Shown here: positions 42,601 through 50,926 of the stretch, in pieces
Layout: each line of letters starts with the position of its first letter
How positions within the stretch are numbered: the stretch's first letter is position 1
Origin: Bradyrhizobium sp. ORS 278
GTDB lineage: Bacteria > Pseudomonadota > Alphaproteobacteria > Rhizobiales > Xanthobacteraceae
Assembly: GCF_000026145.1 (NCBI RefSeq)
Contig: NC_009445.1
Span: 3,782,001-3,846,000, forward strand
Direction: 5' to 3'
Length of the DNA stretch: 64,000 nucleotides
Position numbers and translations under genes: made by a program
The notes under the pieces: model-generated
What the model saw: only the letters and a program-made list of their open reading frames with translations
Told to the model about the DNA's origin: nothing
Databases searched by the model: none

Positions 42601-43399
42601 GGGCGGCGTTATCGACGGTAGTTTCATCCGAACCACTCCAACGGCGACCCTGACGTTGCCCTGGGCCACGGAGATCGTGAGTCAGCTGGAGTTGTCGGGA
42701 TTGCATATCGCAATCTACGTCTCGCCCATCATCGTCAATATCGGGCAGGCCGCAGAGTGCCGGTTTTGGACGCAATTTGAGGCGTCGGGCATCCTGCAAG
42801 GCGACGACTTCCTGGCACAGACCGATGTGCTGGCCTCGGCCGACGTGCTCGGCACTTCGCCGACGCGCTACATCGACGCCTTCCCGATCTGGCGTTTCGC
42901 GACAGGTGCCGGCAACGACGTGTTCGCGCCGGCCGACGTCTTCGCGGCGACGGATGTGTTCTCGGCCGACATCGCCTGGGGCGACTGGACCGCCATTGCC
43001 ACCGGCACGCGGGTGGCGCGCTACTTTCAAGCCGGCATTGTGCTGATCACGGGACGAGAGGACACCAGCGCTGTCGGGACGAAGTTCTCATGGTTCGTCG
43101 ATGTCCCGGACCGCACCGATGACTACACGGCCATGACCGTTCCCGATACCGGCCTCGACGTCACGTTCTATTCTGGCGGCTACAACGGCACGCCGACGTC
43201 GGGTGCTGCAGCCACCCCGTTCAACGGTGGTCCGAACGGCTCGCCTGTGCCTCACGTCCAGCGCGCCATCGTCAACGGGACCAATGGTGACGAGGTGAAG
43301 GTCACCAACGTGACCTTGAGTGGCTGCAGGGTCTTTGTCGTCAACGCCGGCAGCAACGTCACGCGTGCCGGGGTCAACCTGCTCGTCCGCGGGTTCTAA
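39602..43399 (+). CDS. Tail tip / host-specificity protein (gpJ-like)
   Basis: 1265 residues. The N-terminus (residues 1-160) includes hydrophobic stretches (VIAVAALVAAPYLAPGIIAAAG, ITIAATTAIAIGAGVIML-like), followed by the conserved GANNQANPYGTVPVVLGRHR of J-like tail proteins and an NAANGWTQDERTVYDDGYDA region. The C-terminal part has repeats such as DDFLAQTDVLASADVLG and DVFAPADVFAATDVFSAD, then a fibronectin-like or receptor-binding end. It determines receptor recognition and tail baseplate formation. ATG 39602 overlaps the previous stop. Confidence 0.85.
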   Translation: MHANSLQRHALDGEILSPLATVRVIGRAHPLSSRRVICEVPAGLSIAEILQLCAGSSGADFAVYLGEHPIRAENYGRIRVKPGATVVVVPRLQNNPVWRTVATVVIAVAALVAAPYLAPGIIAAAGAIGVTIAATTAIAIGAGVIMLAGSLALNALFPIRPPELSAQGSGAPLNSIQGANNQANPYGTVPVVLGRHRQSPFYGAKAYTEIVGNDQYLRLLFVLGYGPLQVESIQIGETAIGTYADVQTELRQGYAGDAAVTLYPGQVDEQALSIALQNRADPPRLTGHAPWSDSVVTSVDTDEIAVDFLAPSGINMTDSKGNDISWSFTIEMRYRKVGAASWTTGPQTVFTRSYEPIRRGQRIAVARGQYEVQCQKPLGDADPKYARDQVTWTSLRSLRSAAPISFDKPLALLAVRIRATNQLSGVISTLNCVTTSLVKAWNGSAWVANQPSSWPPDLFRHVLQGPANARPVADSGIDLASLQEWWTYCVANGFKFNKVLTDSASVYDRLLGICAAGRAVPTFIDGKWGVVWDRPADPVVQHFTPRNSWGFKGQRTYAQRPHGWRVPFINAANGWTQDERTVYDDGYDASNATLFERIEFPGVTDPGLIWRHGRFHIAQSRLRPENISLSVGWEHLVCTRGDRVAVTHDAMLVGLASGRVKSIAGQVVTVDEQVTIETGKTYGLTFRIADDARSITRAVDGAMVPGDYKSLTLVGDLSVLSGGELFAFGETGRQTAIYRVRSITHQRDLNATLGLVDDAPEIAAADQGDIPDYDPHVTVPPDPLSLPPRSFRFLEVIDGRGATARALVRLVWQLPRLGKTVSFDVQLRDDDAGGDWTAAAHVLAPTMTVDVPLTSAGIWSFRVRCVFADATVSDWAVLNALNLAGLSTVPGDITNLHIRAVDGQTVLDWTVVDDSRVLFYEIRKGSTWDTGLVVGDAVAQPPWATTGDGVYHVRAYVLSPFSARIYSAHSASITVLGAIIARNIIVSHDEQIEGWTGQLQGGVIDGSFIRTTPTATLTLPWATEIVSQLELSGLHIAIYVSPIIVNIGQAAECRFWTQFEASGILQGDDFLAQTDVLASADVLGTSPTRYIDAFPIWRFATGAGNDVFAPADVFAATDVFSADIAWGDWTAIATGTRVARYFQAGIVLITGREDTSAVGTKFSWFVDVPDRTDDYTAMTVPDTGLDVTFYSGGYNGTPTSGAAATPFNGGPNGSPVPHVQRAIVNGTNGDEVKVTNVTLSGCRVFVVNAGSNVTRAGVNLLVRGF

Positions 43400-43413
43400 G
43401 TGGATAGGCCGCA

Positions 43414-43500
43414 TCACTTGATGGACCACATGTCGATGTCGTCCTTGCTGGCCGCGATGATGACGACCACCAGCAATCCTGCCGCGAATACCCATTCCAT
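43414..43500 (-). CDS. Tiny single-TM protein on the opposite strand
   Basis: 28 residues: MEWVFAAGLLVVVIIAASKD followed by DIDMWSIK. The hydrophobic stretch is a single membrane helix. GGAGGG lies 7 bases upstream of ATG 43500, giving a good ribosome-binding site. It runs opposite to the structural genes between the tip and fibre genes. Confidence 0.45.
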   Translation of the reverse strand: MEWVFAAGLLVVVIIAASKDDIDMWSIK

Positions 43501-43658
43501 GGGTTTGCCCTCCGGTTGAAGGCAAAACTTAGCCGGATCTATATCTGGCCGCAATCAACGGCCTGTTCTGAGTAGCGCCACCCGCGAACGCCACCGTCCA
43601 CCACCATGCCCGGGCGCGCGGCGGAAAAACTCCTCATCGCCTATCCGGAGAACACTCC

Positions 43659-45059
43659 ATGACCCGCTTCAAGCGCGCGGCTGCATTTGCGGCCGCGTTG
43701 ATTGCTGCTACCACGGTGGCAGCGCTGGCCGTGCAAAACGAGTTGGTGCCGCCGACGTCGGGCATCTACACCGGCGTGCAGTATTCTCAGAAGATCGGTG
43801 ACGCGTTTCGCTCGATCGCGAGCTGCAATAAGGGTGCGACGGCGCCGGCGAATGTCGGCGGCGCCGCGGTCGACGGCCTGTGCTGGATCGACGATTCCGC
43901 GACGCCCTGGGTGGTCAAGCAATACGTCAATGGCGGCTGGGCTGTGATCGGTGCGCTCGATCCGTCCGACAGCTCCTATGCCGGCGTGATCGGCGGCGGC
44001 ACGCCGGGCTCGATCGACAGCGCGACCGGGCCGGTGATCAACCTCGGCAGCGTGTTGCCGGCCAACGTCACCATCACTGGCACCTCAACCTTGACCGGCT
44101 TCGGCGCGTCGGCGCCGATCGGGATCATCAAGGTGATCCGGTTTGCCGCGGCCTTGAAGCTGACCAACTCGGCCGCGCTCACGGTGCCCGGCGGCTTCGA
44201 CCTCGTGACCGCGGCGGGCGACCGCGCCATCGTCACCCATCTCGGAAGCGGCAATTGGGAGATTACGAGCTACACGAGGGCGTCCGGCATTCCCGTCGAC
44301 ATCTCGGCCGTCGGCCGCCCCTCATTCTCGTTTGCGGAAGGGGTGCCGCCGCTGCACGTCGCCGGCTATGGCCAGGCGCTATCGCGGGCCTCCTATCCGG
44401 CGTATCTCGCCAAGGTGACGCGGGTGCAGAACGGGACGCGCACCTCGGGAAGCGCGACGATCGCCAGCGTCGCCAATACTGACGGCCTCGGGGCCGGCAT
44501 GCCGGTGGAAGGTACTGGCATCGCCGCCAACTGCGCGATTGCCAGCGTCACGTCGAACGCGATCACGCTGAACTCATCGAGCTGCGTGATTTCCTCGGGC
44601 ACTTCGGCCGTCACGGTATTCACGACGGGGTATGGCACCGGTGGCGACGCGACGACGGTCGGCGTCGCGGATTGCCGCGGACGGACGCTCGCCGGCCGCG
44701 ACCGCAGCGATCCGGGCTCGCTAGCGAACCGGTTGACCTCGAGCTATTTCGGTGCGGCAAGCAACGTCTTTGGCGCCACCGGCGGGTCCGAAAGCCACAC
44801 GCTGATCACGGCCGAAATGCCGAGCCACAATCACGGCTACACCGACCCGGGCCATTCGCACCCCACGTCGCCCAGCGTCTTCCAGGGTTTCACCGGCACT
44901 GGCTCGCTGGCCCCGGGCCCTGGTGGGAGCGGTATCAACAATCTCACCATCTCGAACGCGACGATCGGCATCACCATTCAGAACACCGGCGGCGGCGGCG
45001 CGCACGCGATCGTGCCGCCGACTTTGATCGCGGAATGCGTCGTTCGCGTCACGCCCTGA
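43659..45059 (+). CDS. Tail fibre/collar protein with signal peptide
   Basis: 466 residues. Starts MTRFKRAAAFAAALIAATTV, a signal-peptide-like sequence ending near ALAVQ, which is unusual for a phage tail protein. The C-terminal region SESHTLITAEMPSHNHGYTD and GGGGAHAIVPPTLIAECVVRV is the phage tail collar (DUF/Collar) motif of receptor-binding fibres. The N-terminal segment FRSIASCNKGATAPANV is matched by the next gene. Confidence 0.75.
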   Translation: MTRFKRAAAFAAALIAATTVAALAVQNELVPPTSGIYTGVQYSQKIGDAFRSIASCNKGATAPANVGGAAVDGLCWIDDSATPWVVKQYVNGGWAVIGALDPSDSSYAGVIGGGTPGSIDSATGPVINLGSVLPANVTITGTSTLTGFGASAPIGIIKVIRFAAALKLTNSAALTVPGGFDLVTAAGDRAIVTHLGSGNWEITSYTRASGIPVDISAVGRPSFSFAEGVPPLHVAGYGQALSRASYPAYLAKVTRVQNGTRTSGSATIASVANTDGLGAGMPVEGTGIAANCAIASVTSNAITLNSSSCVISSGTSAVTVFTTGYGTGGDATTVGVADCRGRTLAGRDRSDPGSLANRLTSSYFGAASNVFGATGGSESHTLITAEMPSHNHGYTDPGHSHPTSPSVFQGFTGTGSLAPGPGGSGINNLTISNATIGITIQNTGGGGAHAIVPPTLIAECVVRVTP

Positions 45060-45094
45060 TCTCTCCGTCTACCCATCAACAACAGGACCATCCG

Positions 45095-47266
45095 ATGAAG
45101 CTGTTCAAGCTCGCCGGCACCATCGCGGTTGCCGCAATGCTCGCGCTCGGCCCCGTCCATGCGGCCGAGCAGGGTTCGCTGGTGATGCCCTCCGCCGGCC
45201 CGATGTCGATGGCAACCCTGATCAACTCCTGGCTCAACCCGGGTATCCGAGCGCTGGCGAGCTGCAACTGGGGAGCCTCGGCGCCGGCCAACGGGCCGTC
45301 GTCGCTGCCACTAGCCTATCAGTGTTGGGCGGACACAACGTCTAACCCGGTGCTGTTCAAGCGCTATGACGGCTACTCCTGGGTGGTGTTCGGTGCATTG
45401 GATACGACCGCGCACAGCTGGACGCCGTACCGCCAGGGTGCGCCGATCGTCGCTGTCGCCACCTCCGGCAGCGCCGCGGATTTGACGGCGGGCACCTTGC
45501 CGGCGGCGCGGCTGCCGAACCCGAGCGCCACGACGCTCGGCGGCACGCAAAGCAAAGCCTGTGCGACCTCGAATTGGCTGAACGCGATATCGACGTCGGG
45601 TGTGCCAGGTTGTGCGCAGCCGTCGTTCTCCGATCTGCTCAGCTCGATCGCCTGCTCGCAGCTCGCGGCGCTGACCGGCGACGTCTCGACGACGGCCGGA
45701 TCCTGCGCCACGGCAATCGGTGCGAACAAGGTGCTCGACACCATGTTGCGCCAGGGCGGCGCGCTGTCGCTGATCGGCCGTAGCGCCAACACCACCGGCA
45801 ACGTTGCCGATATCCAGGCGACGGCCGGATCGTCCTGCGCTTTCCGAGAGAGCAGCAACACCATTGGGTGCGGCACCTTGGCGACGGCGGCCTATGCGGC
45901 CAACAGCGTCACAAATGCCAAGCTTGCCCAGATGGCCAATGGCTCCAGCAAGTGCCGAACCACGGCAGGCACCGGCGATCCGGAGGACTGCACCGCGACG
46001 CAGATGCGGTCGTTGCTGTTGCTCGTCGTCGGCACCAACGTCGAGGCCTGGGATGCCGATCTCGACGCGTTGGCTGCGCTGTCGAGCAACGGCATGATCG
46101 CGCGCACTGGCGCCGGGACCGCCGCGGCTCGCACCTTCACGGCGCCTGCCGCGGGAATCACCATCGGCAATGGCGACGGGGTCGCCGGCAATCCGACCTT
46201 AGCGCTAGCCAATGATCTCGCGGCCCTTGAGGGCTTGACCGGGACCGGCCTCGCGCGGCGGACTGGCACCGATGCCTGGTCGGTCGGCACGGTCGTGTCG
46301 CAGGCCGAGGGCGGCACGGGGCAGGTGACGGCGGCGGCGGCCCGGCAATCCTCTGGCCTCAACGTCTACGGCGATTCCGGCACGGCGCACGGCGACGCGG
46401 CGGCAGCACTCGCCTGCACCGAACGCATGGCCTACACCAACGCGGCGTTTACGGCCTCGCGTACCTGGACCCTGCCGGCGGCGAACTGCTCCGGCGCCTC
46501 GTTCACGATCAAAATCGCGGACATGCAGGGCACTGTGACCGGCGTCAACACGCTGGTCATCGCGCGAGCCGGGTCAGACACGATCAACGGCTCAGGCACG
46601 TCGGTAACGATCACCGCTGCCAACGGTGGATATGAGTGTTCAAGCGACGGCACCAGCAAATGGTCGTGCTTGTCCATGGGAGCTGCGTCTGGTGGCGGCG
46701 TGTCGAGCGTCACCTGCGGCACCGGTCTGTCGGGCGGTGTGATCACGACGTCAGGAACTTGCGCCATCGTCGGAAGCCCGGTGCTGCTGAACACCGTGAC
46801 GGGCTCCGGTGTGGCGTCGCTGTCGGACACCACCTCGCTCACGGCGACGTATCCCGCCTATGAGCTCGTGGTCGAAAACGTCTTCGCTGCAACGAACAAT
46901 GTGACTCTCAACCTGCAAGTCCAGGTGAGCGGGACATTCCAGACGACCGGGTATCTCGGGGCGAATGTCGCCACAGGATCCGGCACGGTGATCACGAACG
47001 CAACCGGCGCGGTGCAGATCTCGCAGACGGCGACGGTGCAAAATACGGGCAATGGCCTGTCCGGCACCATCAGGATCATCACGCCGTCGAACACGACGGC
47101 CCCGAAGGCCATCTATGGCCAGAGCACCCACACGAACGGGACGTTTTACGTGAGCAATGCTTTCTCAGGCGCCTACACAGGCGGCAATGCCGCAGTGACC
47201 GGGTTCCAGGTGGTTGCCTCGAGCGGCAACTTGACAGGGACAATCAAGGTGTACGGCATCCCCTAG
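45095..47266 (+). CDS. Second tail fibre with signal peptide
   Basis: 723 residues. ATG 45095 starts MKLFKLAGTIAVAAMLALG, then PVHAAEQG, a signal peptide. IRALASCNWGASAPAN matches IASCNKGATAPAN of the previous protein, so they share an N-terminal module by duplication. The rest is beta-rich with long Gly/Ser/Thr stretches as in phage fibres. No collar motif at the end. Confidence 0.7.
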   Translation: MKLFKLAGTIAVAAMLALGPVHAAEQGSLVMPSAGPMSMATLINSWLNPGIRALASCNWGASAPANGPSSLPLAYQCWADTTSNPVLFKRYDGYSWVVFGALDTTAHSWTPYRQGAPIVAVATSGSAADLTAGTLPAARLPNPSATTLGGTQSKACATSNWLNAISTSGVPGCAQPSFSDLLSSIACSQLAALTGDVSTTAGSCATAIGANKVLDTMLRQGGALSLIGRSANTTGNVADIQATAGSSCAFRESSNTIGCGTLATAAYAANSVTNAKLAQMANGSSKCRTTAGTGDPEDCTATQMRSLLLLVVGTNVEAWDADLDALAALSSNGMIARTGAGTAAARTFTAPAAGITIGNGDGVAGNPTLALANDLAALEGLTGTGLARRTGTDAWSVGTVVSQAEGGTGQVTAAAARQSSGLNVYGDSGTAHGDAAAALACTERMAYTNAAFTASRTWTLPAANCSGASFTIKIADMQGTVTGVNTLVIARAGSDTINGSGTSVTITAANGGYECSSDGTSKWSCLSMGAASGGGVSSVTCGTGLSGGVITTSGTCAIVGSPVLLNTVTGSGVASLSDTTSLTATYPAYELVVENVFAATNNVTLNLQVQVSGTFQTTGYLGANVATGSGTVITNATGAVQISQTATVQNTGNGLSGTIRIITPSNTTAPKAIYGQSTHTNGTFYVSNAFSGAYTGGNAAVTGFQVVASSGNLTGTIKVYGIP

Positions 47267-47316
47267 GCCTCCCTGCAAGCTTGACGAGCCCGTTCTTCCA
47301 TGGGCACAGTAGTGCC

Positions 47317-48465
47317 ATGCGACTAATACAATCTCTGATGATTATGGCCGCCCTGTTTGTTTCCACGCTCGTCTCGAAAGCGGGCGCCGATTTGGAAACT
47401 CCTTTTCAGTGTGGGTCGGAGTTTCTGGCGAAAGGTGGCTTCAGGCGAATTACTCTCCCCGAAGATATGGCCGAAGGTTGCGATATCTGGGTGATTAACG
47501 CAGACTCCGCCAGCGGAAAGCGGCTGATTGGCTTTCCGAGCACGGTGAACCCTCGGCTCTATCCAGGTCAGGCAGTATCTGTCGTGCGCCGGGATGGCAG
47601 ATGGTTCGCAAAATCGACGCCTGGGCGCTGGCGCATAAATGGACCTCAAACCGTTCGCGTGGACGCTCTTGGCGACGATGAAAATGACGGGTTGTCGGAC
47701 GACACGCCATTGCGCACGATCGGCGCGGCCGCGCAAGTCATCCAGCGGGACTTTGATCTCCAGCAAGCCACGCCTATCATTGCCGTCAGCGTGGGCCAGG
47801 AATTTACCGACCCGTTGCTGCTCGGTGGGCAGGCAACAGGGGGTAATCTCGTGCAAATCAGTCCATACGGGCGGGGATCGTTCACCTGGACAACACCCGG
47901 GCCGTGCATCGTCGTGGGGGACAATGCCGAGATTGACGTTCGCCTGAATCAATTTTCCGCAACGTCGTCTATTCGATTCCAGTGCAACAGATCTCACGCA
48001 CGCGACAGCGGCCATATCTTCGTGCACAACAACGGCGTACTCGACATGGAAGGGACGCCCGTTTTTGTCGGAGCCGGTAAGTACGACAATGCGATCTACT
48101 TCGATGGTCCGACCGCCGGGGCGGCCTTGATGGATGGGTTCTTGGTCGACGGCGAGTTCGACTCCTTGTTGAGAATGGAAGAGGGCGGAGGTCGCTTCCG
48201 CATTCATGGCTCGATCGCGCCGGTGAGCAGGCCCGAGGGGACATGGTATCCATGGCGTGTGAGCGAGCAACCGCGGGTTGGTCGCATGGTGTCTATTCAT
48301 GGCGCGAGCCAGCTTTATCTAAATGGAGATCCTCAGTTGACTGGATGGGGATCCATCGGAACGTCGATAGTAAGCGGCCAAGCCTTGTTAGTTACGAATG
48401 GCCGTCGAATTCCGGGGGGCGCAAAGGCCACTCAGAATGGATTGATCGCCGACTCCAAGCGATGA
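47317..48465 (+). CDS. Pectate-lyase-like beta-helix protein with signal peptide
   Basis: 382 residues. ATG 47317: MRLIQSLMIMAALFVSTLVS, then KAGADLET, is a signal peptide. VRVDALGDDENDGLSDDTPLRTIGAAAQVIQ is the entry sequence of beta-helix tailspikes and pectate-lyase-like phage proteins. This may be an enzyme on surface polysaccharide, and is the third consecutive fibre-type gene with a signal. GC is somewhat lower than in flanking genes. Confidence 0.65.
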   Translation: MRLIQSLMIMAALFVSTLVSKAGADLETPFQCGSEFLAKGGFRRITLPEDMAEGCDIWVINADSASGKRLIGFPSTVNPRLYPGQAVSVVRRDGRWFAKSTPGRWRINGPQTVRVDALGDDENDGLSDDTPLRTIGAAAQVIQRDFDLQQATPIIAVSVGQEFTDPLLLGGQATGGNLVQISPYGRGSFTWTTPGPCIVVGDNAEIDVRLNQFSATSSIRFQCNRSHARDSGHIFVHNNGVLDMEGTPVFVGAGKYDNAIYFDGPTAGAALMDGFLVDGEFDSLLRMEEGGGRFRIHGSIAPVSRPEGTWYPWRVSEQPRVGRMVSIHGASQLYLNGDPQLTGWGSIGTSIVSGQALLVTNGRRIPGGAKATQNGLIADSKR

Positions 48466-48652
48466 TCTGACGCCGGTAGTCCGGCCAGACAGCAAGGTCC
48501 GCCCGTGGAAGTGGTCGCCAATAGCGGCCGGCACGCGCACGGCCTTCGAGTCTACCTTTCCCGCCATGCGGGCGGTCCTGACGCATTCCGAAAATCATCA
48601 GCAACTGAAGCGCGTGCCGGCGGTCACGGCCGCCTGCGGCTGCGCGCTTTGA
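48446..48652 (+). pseudogene. Open frame without a start codon
   Basis: A 69-codon frame ending AVLTHSENHQQLKRVPAV then TAACGCAL-stop has protein-like sequence, including RPDSKVRPWKWSPIAAGT. No ATG, GTG or TTG is in frame at a suitable position (an internal ATG leaves 28 residues). It may be a remnant of a small gene, or the start may have been lost or be non-canonical. It occupies the 200-base gap between the beta-helix gene and the lysin. Confidence 0.3.
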
Positions 48653-48666
48653 TCAGGAGGGGCAGC

Positions 48667-49812
48667 ATGCCCGACATTCTACTTAACTTGCTCTCCAAGT
48701 CCGACCTTCTAATCGTTTTCGGCGGCATGGCCTTTCTGCTCGCACAGACGAACCGCGCGCTGCAGACGGTTCTCTCCGACATGACGCGGCTGCTCGCCGG
48801 CCAGCCGGTCGCGCAACGGCAGATCGCGCCCGCGGTGCTGGCGCCGGCGCCGGCCGTGATCGCGGTCGATGCAAAGCCGGGGCTGCCTGCGCCCAAGCCT
48901 GCCGCCGTCGAGGCGCCATGGATGGCCGCCGCCGTCGCGCAGATCGGCTTCCGCGAGACCGGCGATAACCACGGCATCGACCGCTTCATCGCCATGGCGC
49001 ATTGCGGGGCGGACGGCGATCCCTGGTGCGCGATCTTCGTCAACGCGATGTTGGAGCAGTCCGGCGTCGCGGGCACGCGATCTGCGGCCTCGCAGTCGTT
49101 CCGGACGCATCCCGGCTTCATCGCGATCGAGCAGCCGGCGCGGGGTGCGATTGCCGTGTTCTGGCGTGGGCAGAAGGGCTCGACGCTCGGCCATGTCGGC
49201 TTCTATTGGGGAGAGGACTCGAGCCGCGTCTGGACGCTCGGCGGCAACGAGAACGACATGGTCCAGATCGAGGCGCTGCCCAAGGCCTCGGAGCGCTTCG
49301 GCCTGGTCGGCTACTTCTGGCCGAAGGGCGTAGCCCTGCCCACAAGCGGCCCTGTGGTGATGCCGGCGGGCACCGCGGCCAGTATCCAGGTCGCGCCCGG
49401 CAGCGCACACACGGCCGCCGCTGCGGCGCCTGGCGCCAGGCAGACCGCAATCGTCGCGACCATGTTCGGCAACGGCGAGGCCTCGGCCTATGGCGGGATG
49501 GTCGAGGACGGCAAGCCGGGCGTGGCGCTGCCGTTTCGCTTCGAGGGCGAGCGTCCCCGCGTCCGCGTCACCAAGGGATCTCGCTCGGTCGATTGCGACA
49601 TCGTCGACGTCGGGCCCTGGAACACCAGCGATCCCTATTGGCAGGCAGGCGCCAGGCCGCAGGCCGAGTCCGGCACCGACAGCCGCGGCCGGCGCACCAA
49701 TCGCGCCGGCATCGATCTCACCTTCGCGGCCGCATCGGCCATCCAGCTCGACGGCAAGGGGCTCGTTGACTGGGAATTCATCGATCAGCCCCAACAGCCA
49801 AAGGTCACCTGA
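48667..49812 (+). CDS. Endolysin-like protein: CHAP-like domain plus RlpA-like barrel
   Basis: 381 residues. An N-terminal segment (LLIVFGGMAFLLAQT) may be a membrane anchor. Residues 85-215 match the TIGR02594/CHAP-like group: WMAAAVAQIGFRETG, GDPWCAIFVNAMLEQSGV, LGHVGFYWGED. Residues 260-375 (VATMFGNGEASAYGGMVEDG, VDVGPWNTSDPYW, NRAGIDLTFAAASAIQL) resemble the RlpA double-psi barrel that binds or cleaves peptidoglycan. ATG 48667 has AGGAGGGG upstream. It is the probable lysis enzyme; the fusion is notable. Confidence 0.78.
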   Translation: MPDILLNLLSKSDLLIVFGGMAFLLAQTNRALQTVLSDMTRLLAGQPVAQRQIAPAVLAPAPAVIAVDAKPGLPAPKPAAVEAPWMAAAVAQIGFRETGDNHGIDRFIAMAHCGADGDPWCAIFVNAMLEQSGVAGTRSAASQSFRTHPGFIAIEQPARGAIAVFWRGQKGSTLGHVGFYWGEDSSRVWTLGGNENDMVQIEALPKASERFGLVGYFWPKGVALPTSGPVVMPAGTAASIQVAPGSAHTAAAAAPGARQTAIVATMFGNGEASAYGGMVEDGKPGVALPFRFEGERPRVRVTKGSRSVDCDIVDVGPWNTSDPYWQAGARPQAESGTDSRGRRTNRAGIDLTFAAASAIQLDGKGLVDWEFIDQPQQPKVT

Positions 49813-49813
49813 C

Positions 49814-50116
49814 ATGGATATCGCCCAAGCCGCCGACGCGGCAGATAAGTTCGTCGAGGAAGCCGCCAAGATCGAGCCGACCGTCGCGGCTGTCACCAGC
49901 ATGTTCGTGCCGGGCGCTGCGCCCGTGGTCGCGACGGTGCAGCCCATGATCGCCGTTGCGATCCCCTTCGTCGAGAAGGCGCTGCAGGACATCGCCGCTC
50001 ACAAGGGCGGCGATGCGCTCGGGGCTCTTGCCGAGCTGATCGGACATCTCACCAGGGACATGCCGAATTCGCCGATCCTCAGCCCGATCGGCGCGACGAT
50101 CCCATCCCCGGGCTGA
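49814..50116 (+). CDS. Phage protein of unknown function in the lysis region
   Basis: 100 residues, hydrophobic patch TSMFVPGAAPVVATVQPMIAVAIPFV, helical tail. One base downstream of the lysin stop, so co-expressed with it; may be a membrane-active accessory lysis protein. Confidence 0.5.
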   Translation: MDIAQAADAADKFVEEAAKIEPTVAAVTSMFVPGAAPVVATVQPMIAVAIPFVEKALQDIAAHKGGDALGALAELIGHLTRDMPNSPILSPIGATIPSPG

Positions 50117-50127
50117 AGGAGGTTGGA

Positions 50128-50298
50128 ATGCTGAAGAACTGGAAGACCACGCTGTTGGGTGTCGGCACGTTGATGACCGCTGCCGGAGGCCTGATCTCGC
50201 ATTTTTCGAGCAGCGGCATCACGCCGGCCGATATCGCGAACATCTCCGCTGGCATCGGACTGCTGTTCGCGAAGGACAGTAGCGTCACCGGCACCTGA
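50128..50298 (+). CDS. Small holin-like protein
   Basis: 56 residues starting MLKNWKTTLLGVGTLMTAAG, then GLISHFSSSGITPADIANISAGIGLLFAKD. AAGGAGG lies 6 bases upstream of the ATG. Two hydrophobic segments flank a short polar turn, a common layout of small phage holin-like proteins. No experimental class can be named. Confidence 0.6.
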   Translation: MLKNWKTTLLGVGTLMTAAGGLISHFSSSGITPADIANISAGIGLLFAKDSSVTGT

Positions 50299-50434
50299 GG
50301 CCATTGGGCAAAAATCGGCCCGGCGCGCGCCGCTACCCGCGGACCGCGCCGGGCCCGGCATCTTGACGAGCGTTCGTGCGTCATCGGGGCAAAATGCGTC
50401 CCTTGCCGGGCGCGCAACAGGCGGGAAATGACAG

Positions 50435-50752
50435 GTGAGCCAACCGGACAAGAGCGCTGACAAGACGGTCAGCGAGAAGCTCGTCGACAGCGTGCTGCTG
50501 AAAGCCTGGTCGCGAGCGAGCATGATCGTGGCGACCACCATCCTGTTGCCGATCGGCTTCTCGATCGGAGGCCGCATGATCTCCTCCATGGACCAGGTCG
50601 CGGACAAGATCGACCAGATGCGGATCGTGCAGATCGAGCAGTCCGGCCGAATCGAGGCACTGCGGCAGCAGCTGATGGTCCAGCAACAGAGTCTCGCGGA
50701 TCACGAGGCGCGCGTGCGTTCGCTCGAACGCGGCCCGGTGCTGCGCCAATAG
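50435..50752 (+). CDS. Membrane protein with coiled coil, lysis region
   Basis: 105 residues. GTG 50435; transmembrane segment MIVATTILLPIGFSIGGRMI at 30-50 and then a coiled coil (VADKIDQMRIVQIEQSGRIEALRQQL, AEHEARVRSLERG-like). The layout is like i-spanin or holin accessory proteins. The exact role is open. Confidence 0.6.
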   Translation: MSQPDKSADKTVSEKLVDSVLLKAWSRASMIVATTILLPIGFSIGGRMISSMDQVADKIDQMRIVQIEQSGRIEALRQQLMVQQQSLADHEARVRSLERGPVLRQ

Positions 50753-50778
50753 CCATTCTCGAAAATCGGAATCGTCAC

Positions 50779-50925
50779 ATGCTCGACGCCATCGCCATTC
50801 TATTTGCGGCCTGGGGTACGGCCCGCGCGGGTCACGGCAACGTCGGCATGCTCGTGATCCGGATCCTGCTGGTGACAGTGGCGGTGATCGGACTCTCGAT
50901 CGCTGCGCTGATGAGGGGAGCGTGA
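50779..50925 (+). CDS. Tiny two-TM membrane protein
   Basis: 48 residues: MLDAIAILFAAWGTARAGHG, then NVGMLVIRILLVTVAVIGLSIAALMRGA. Two hydrophobic helices with a basic end. It ends one base before the next gene, consistent with operon membership. Confidence 0.5.
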   Translation: MLDAIAILFAAWGTARAGHGNVGMLVIRILLVTVAVIGLSIAALMRGA

Positions 50926-50926
50926 G

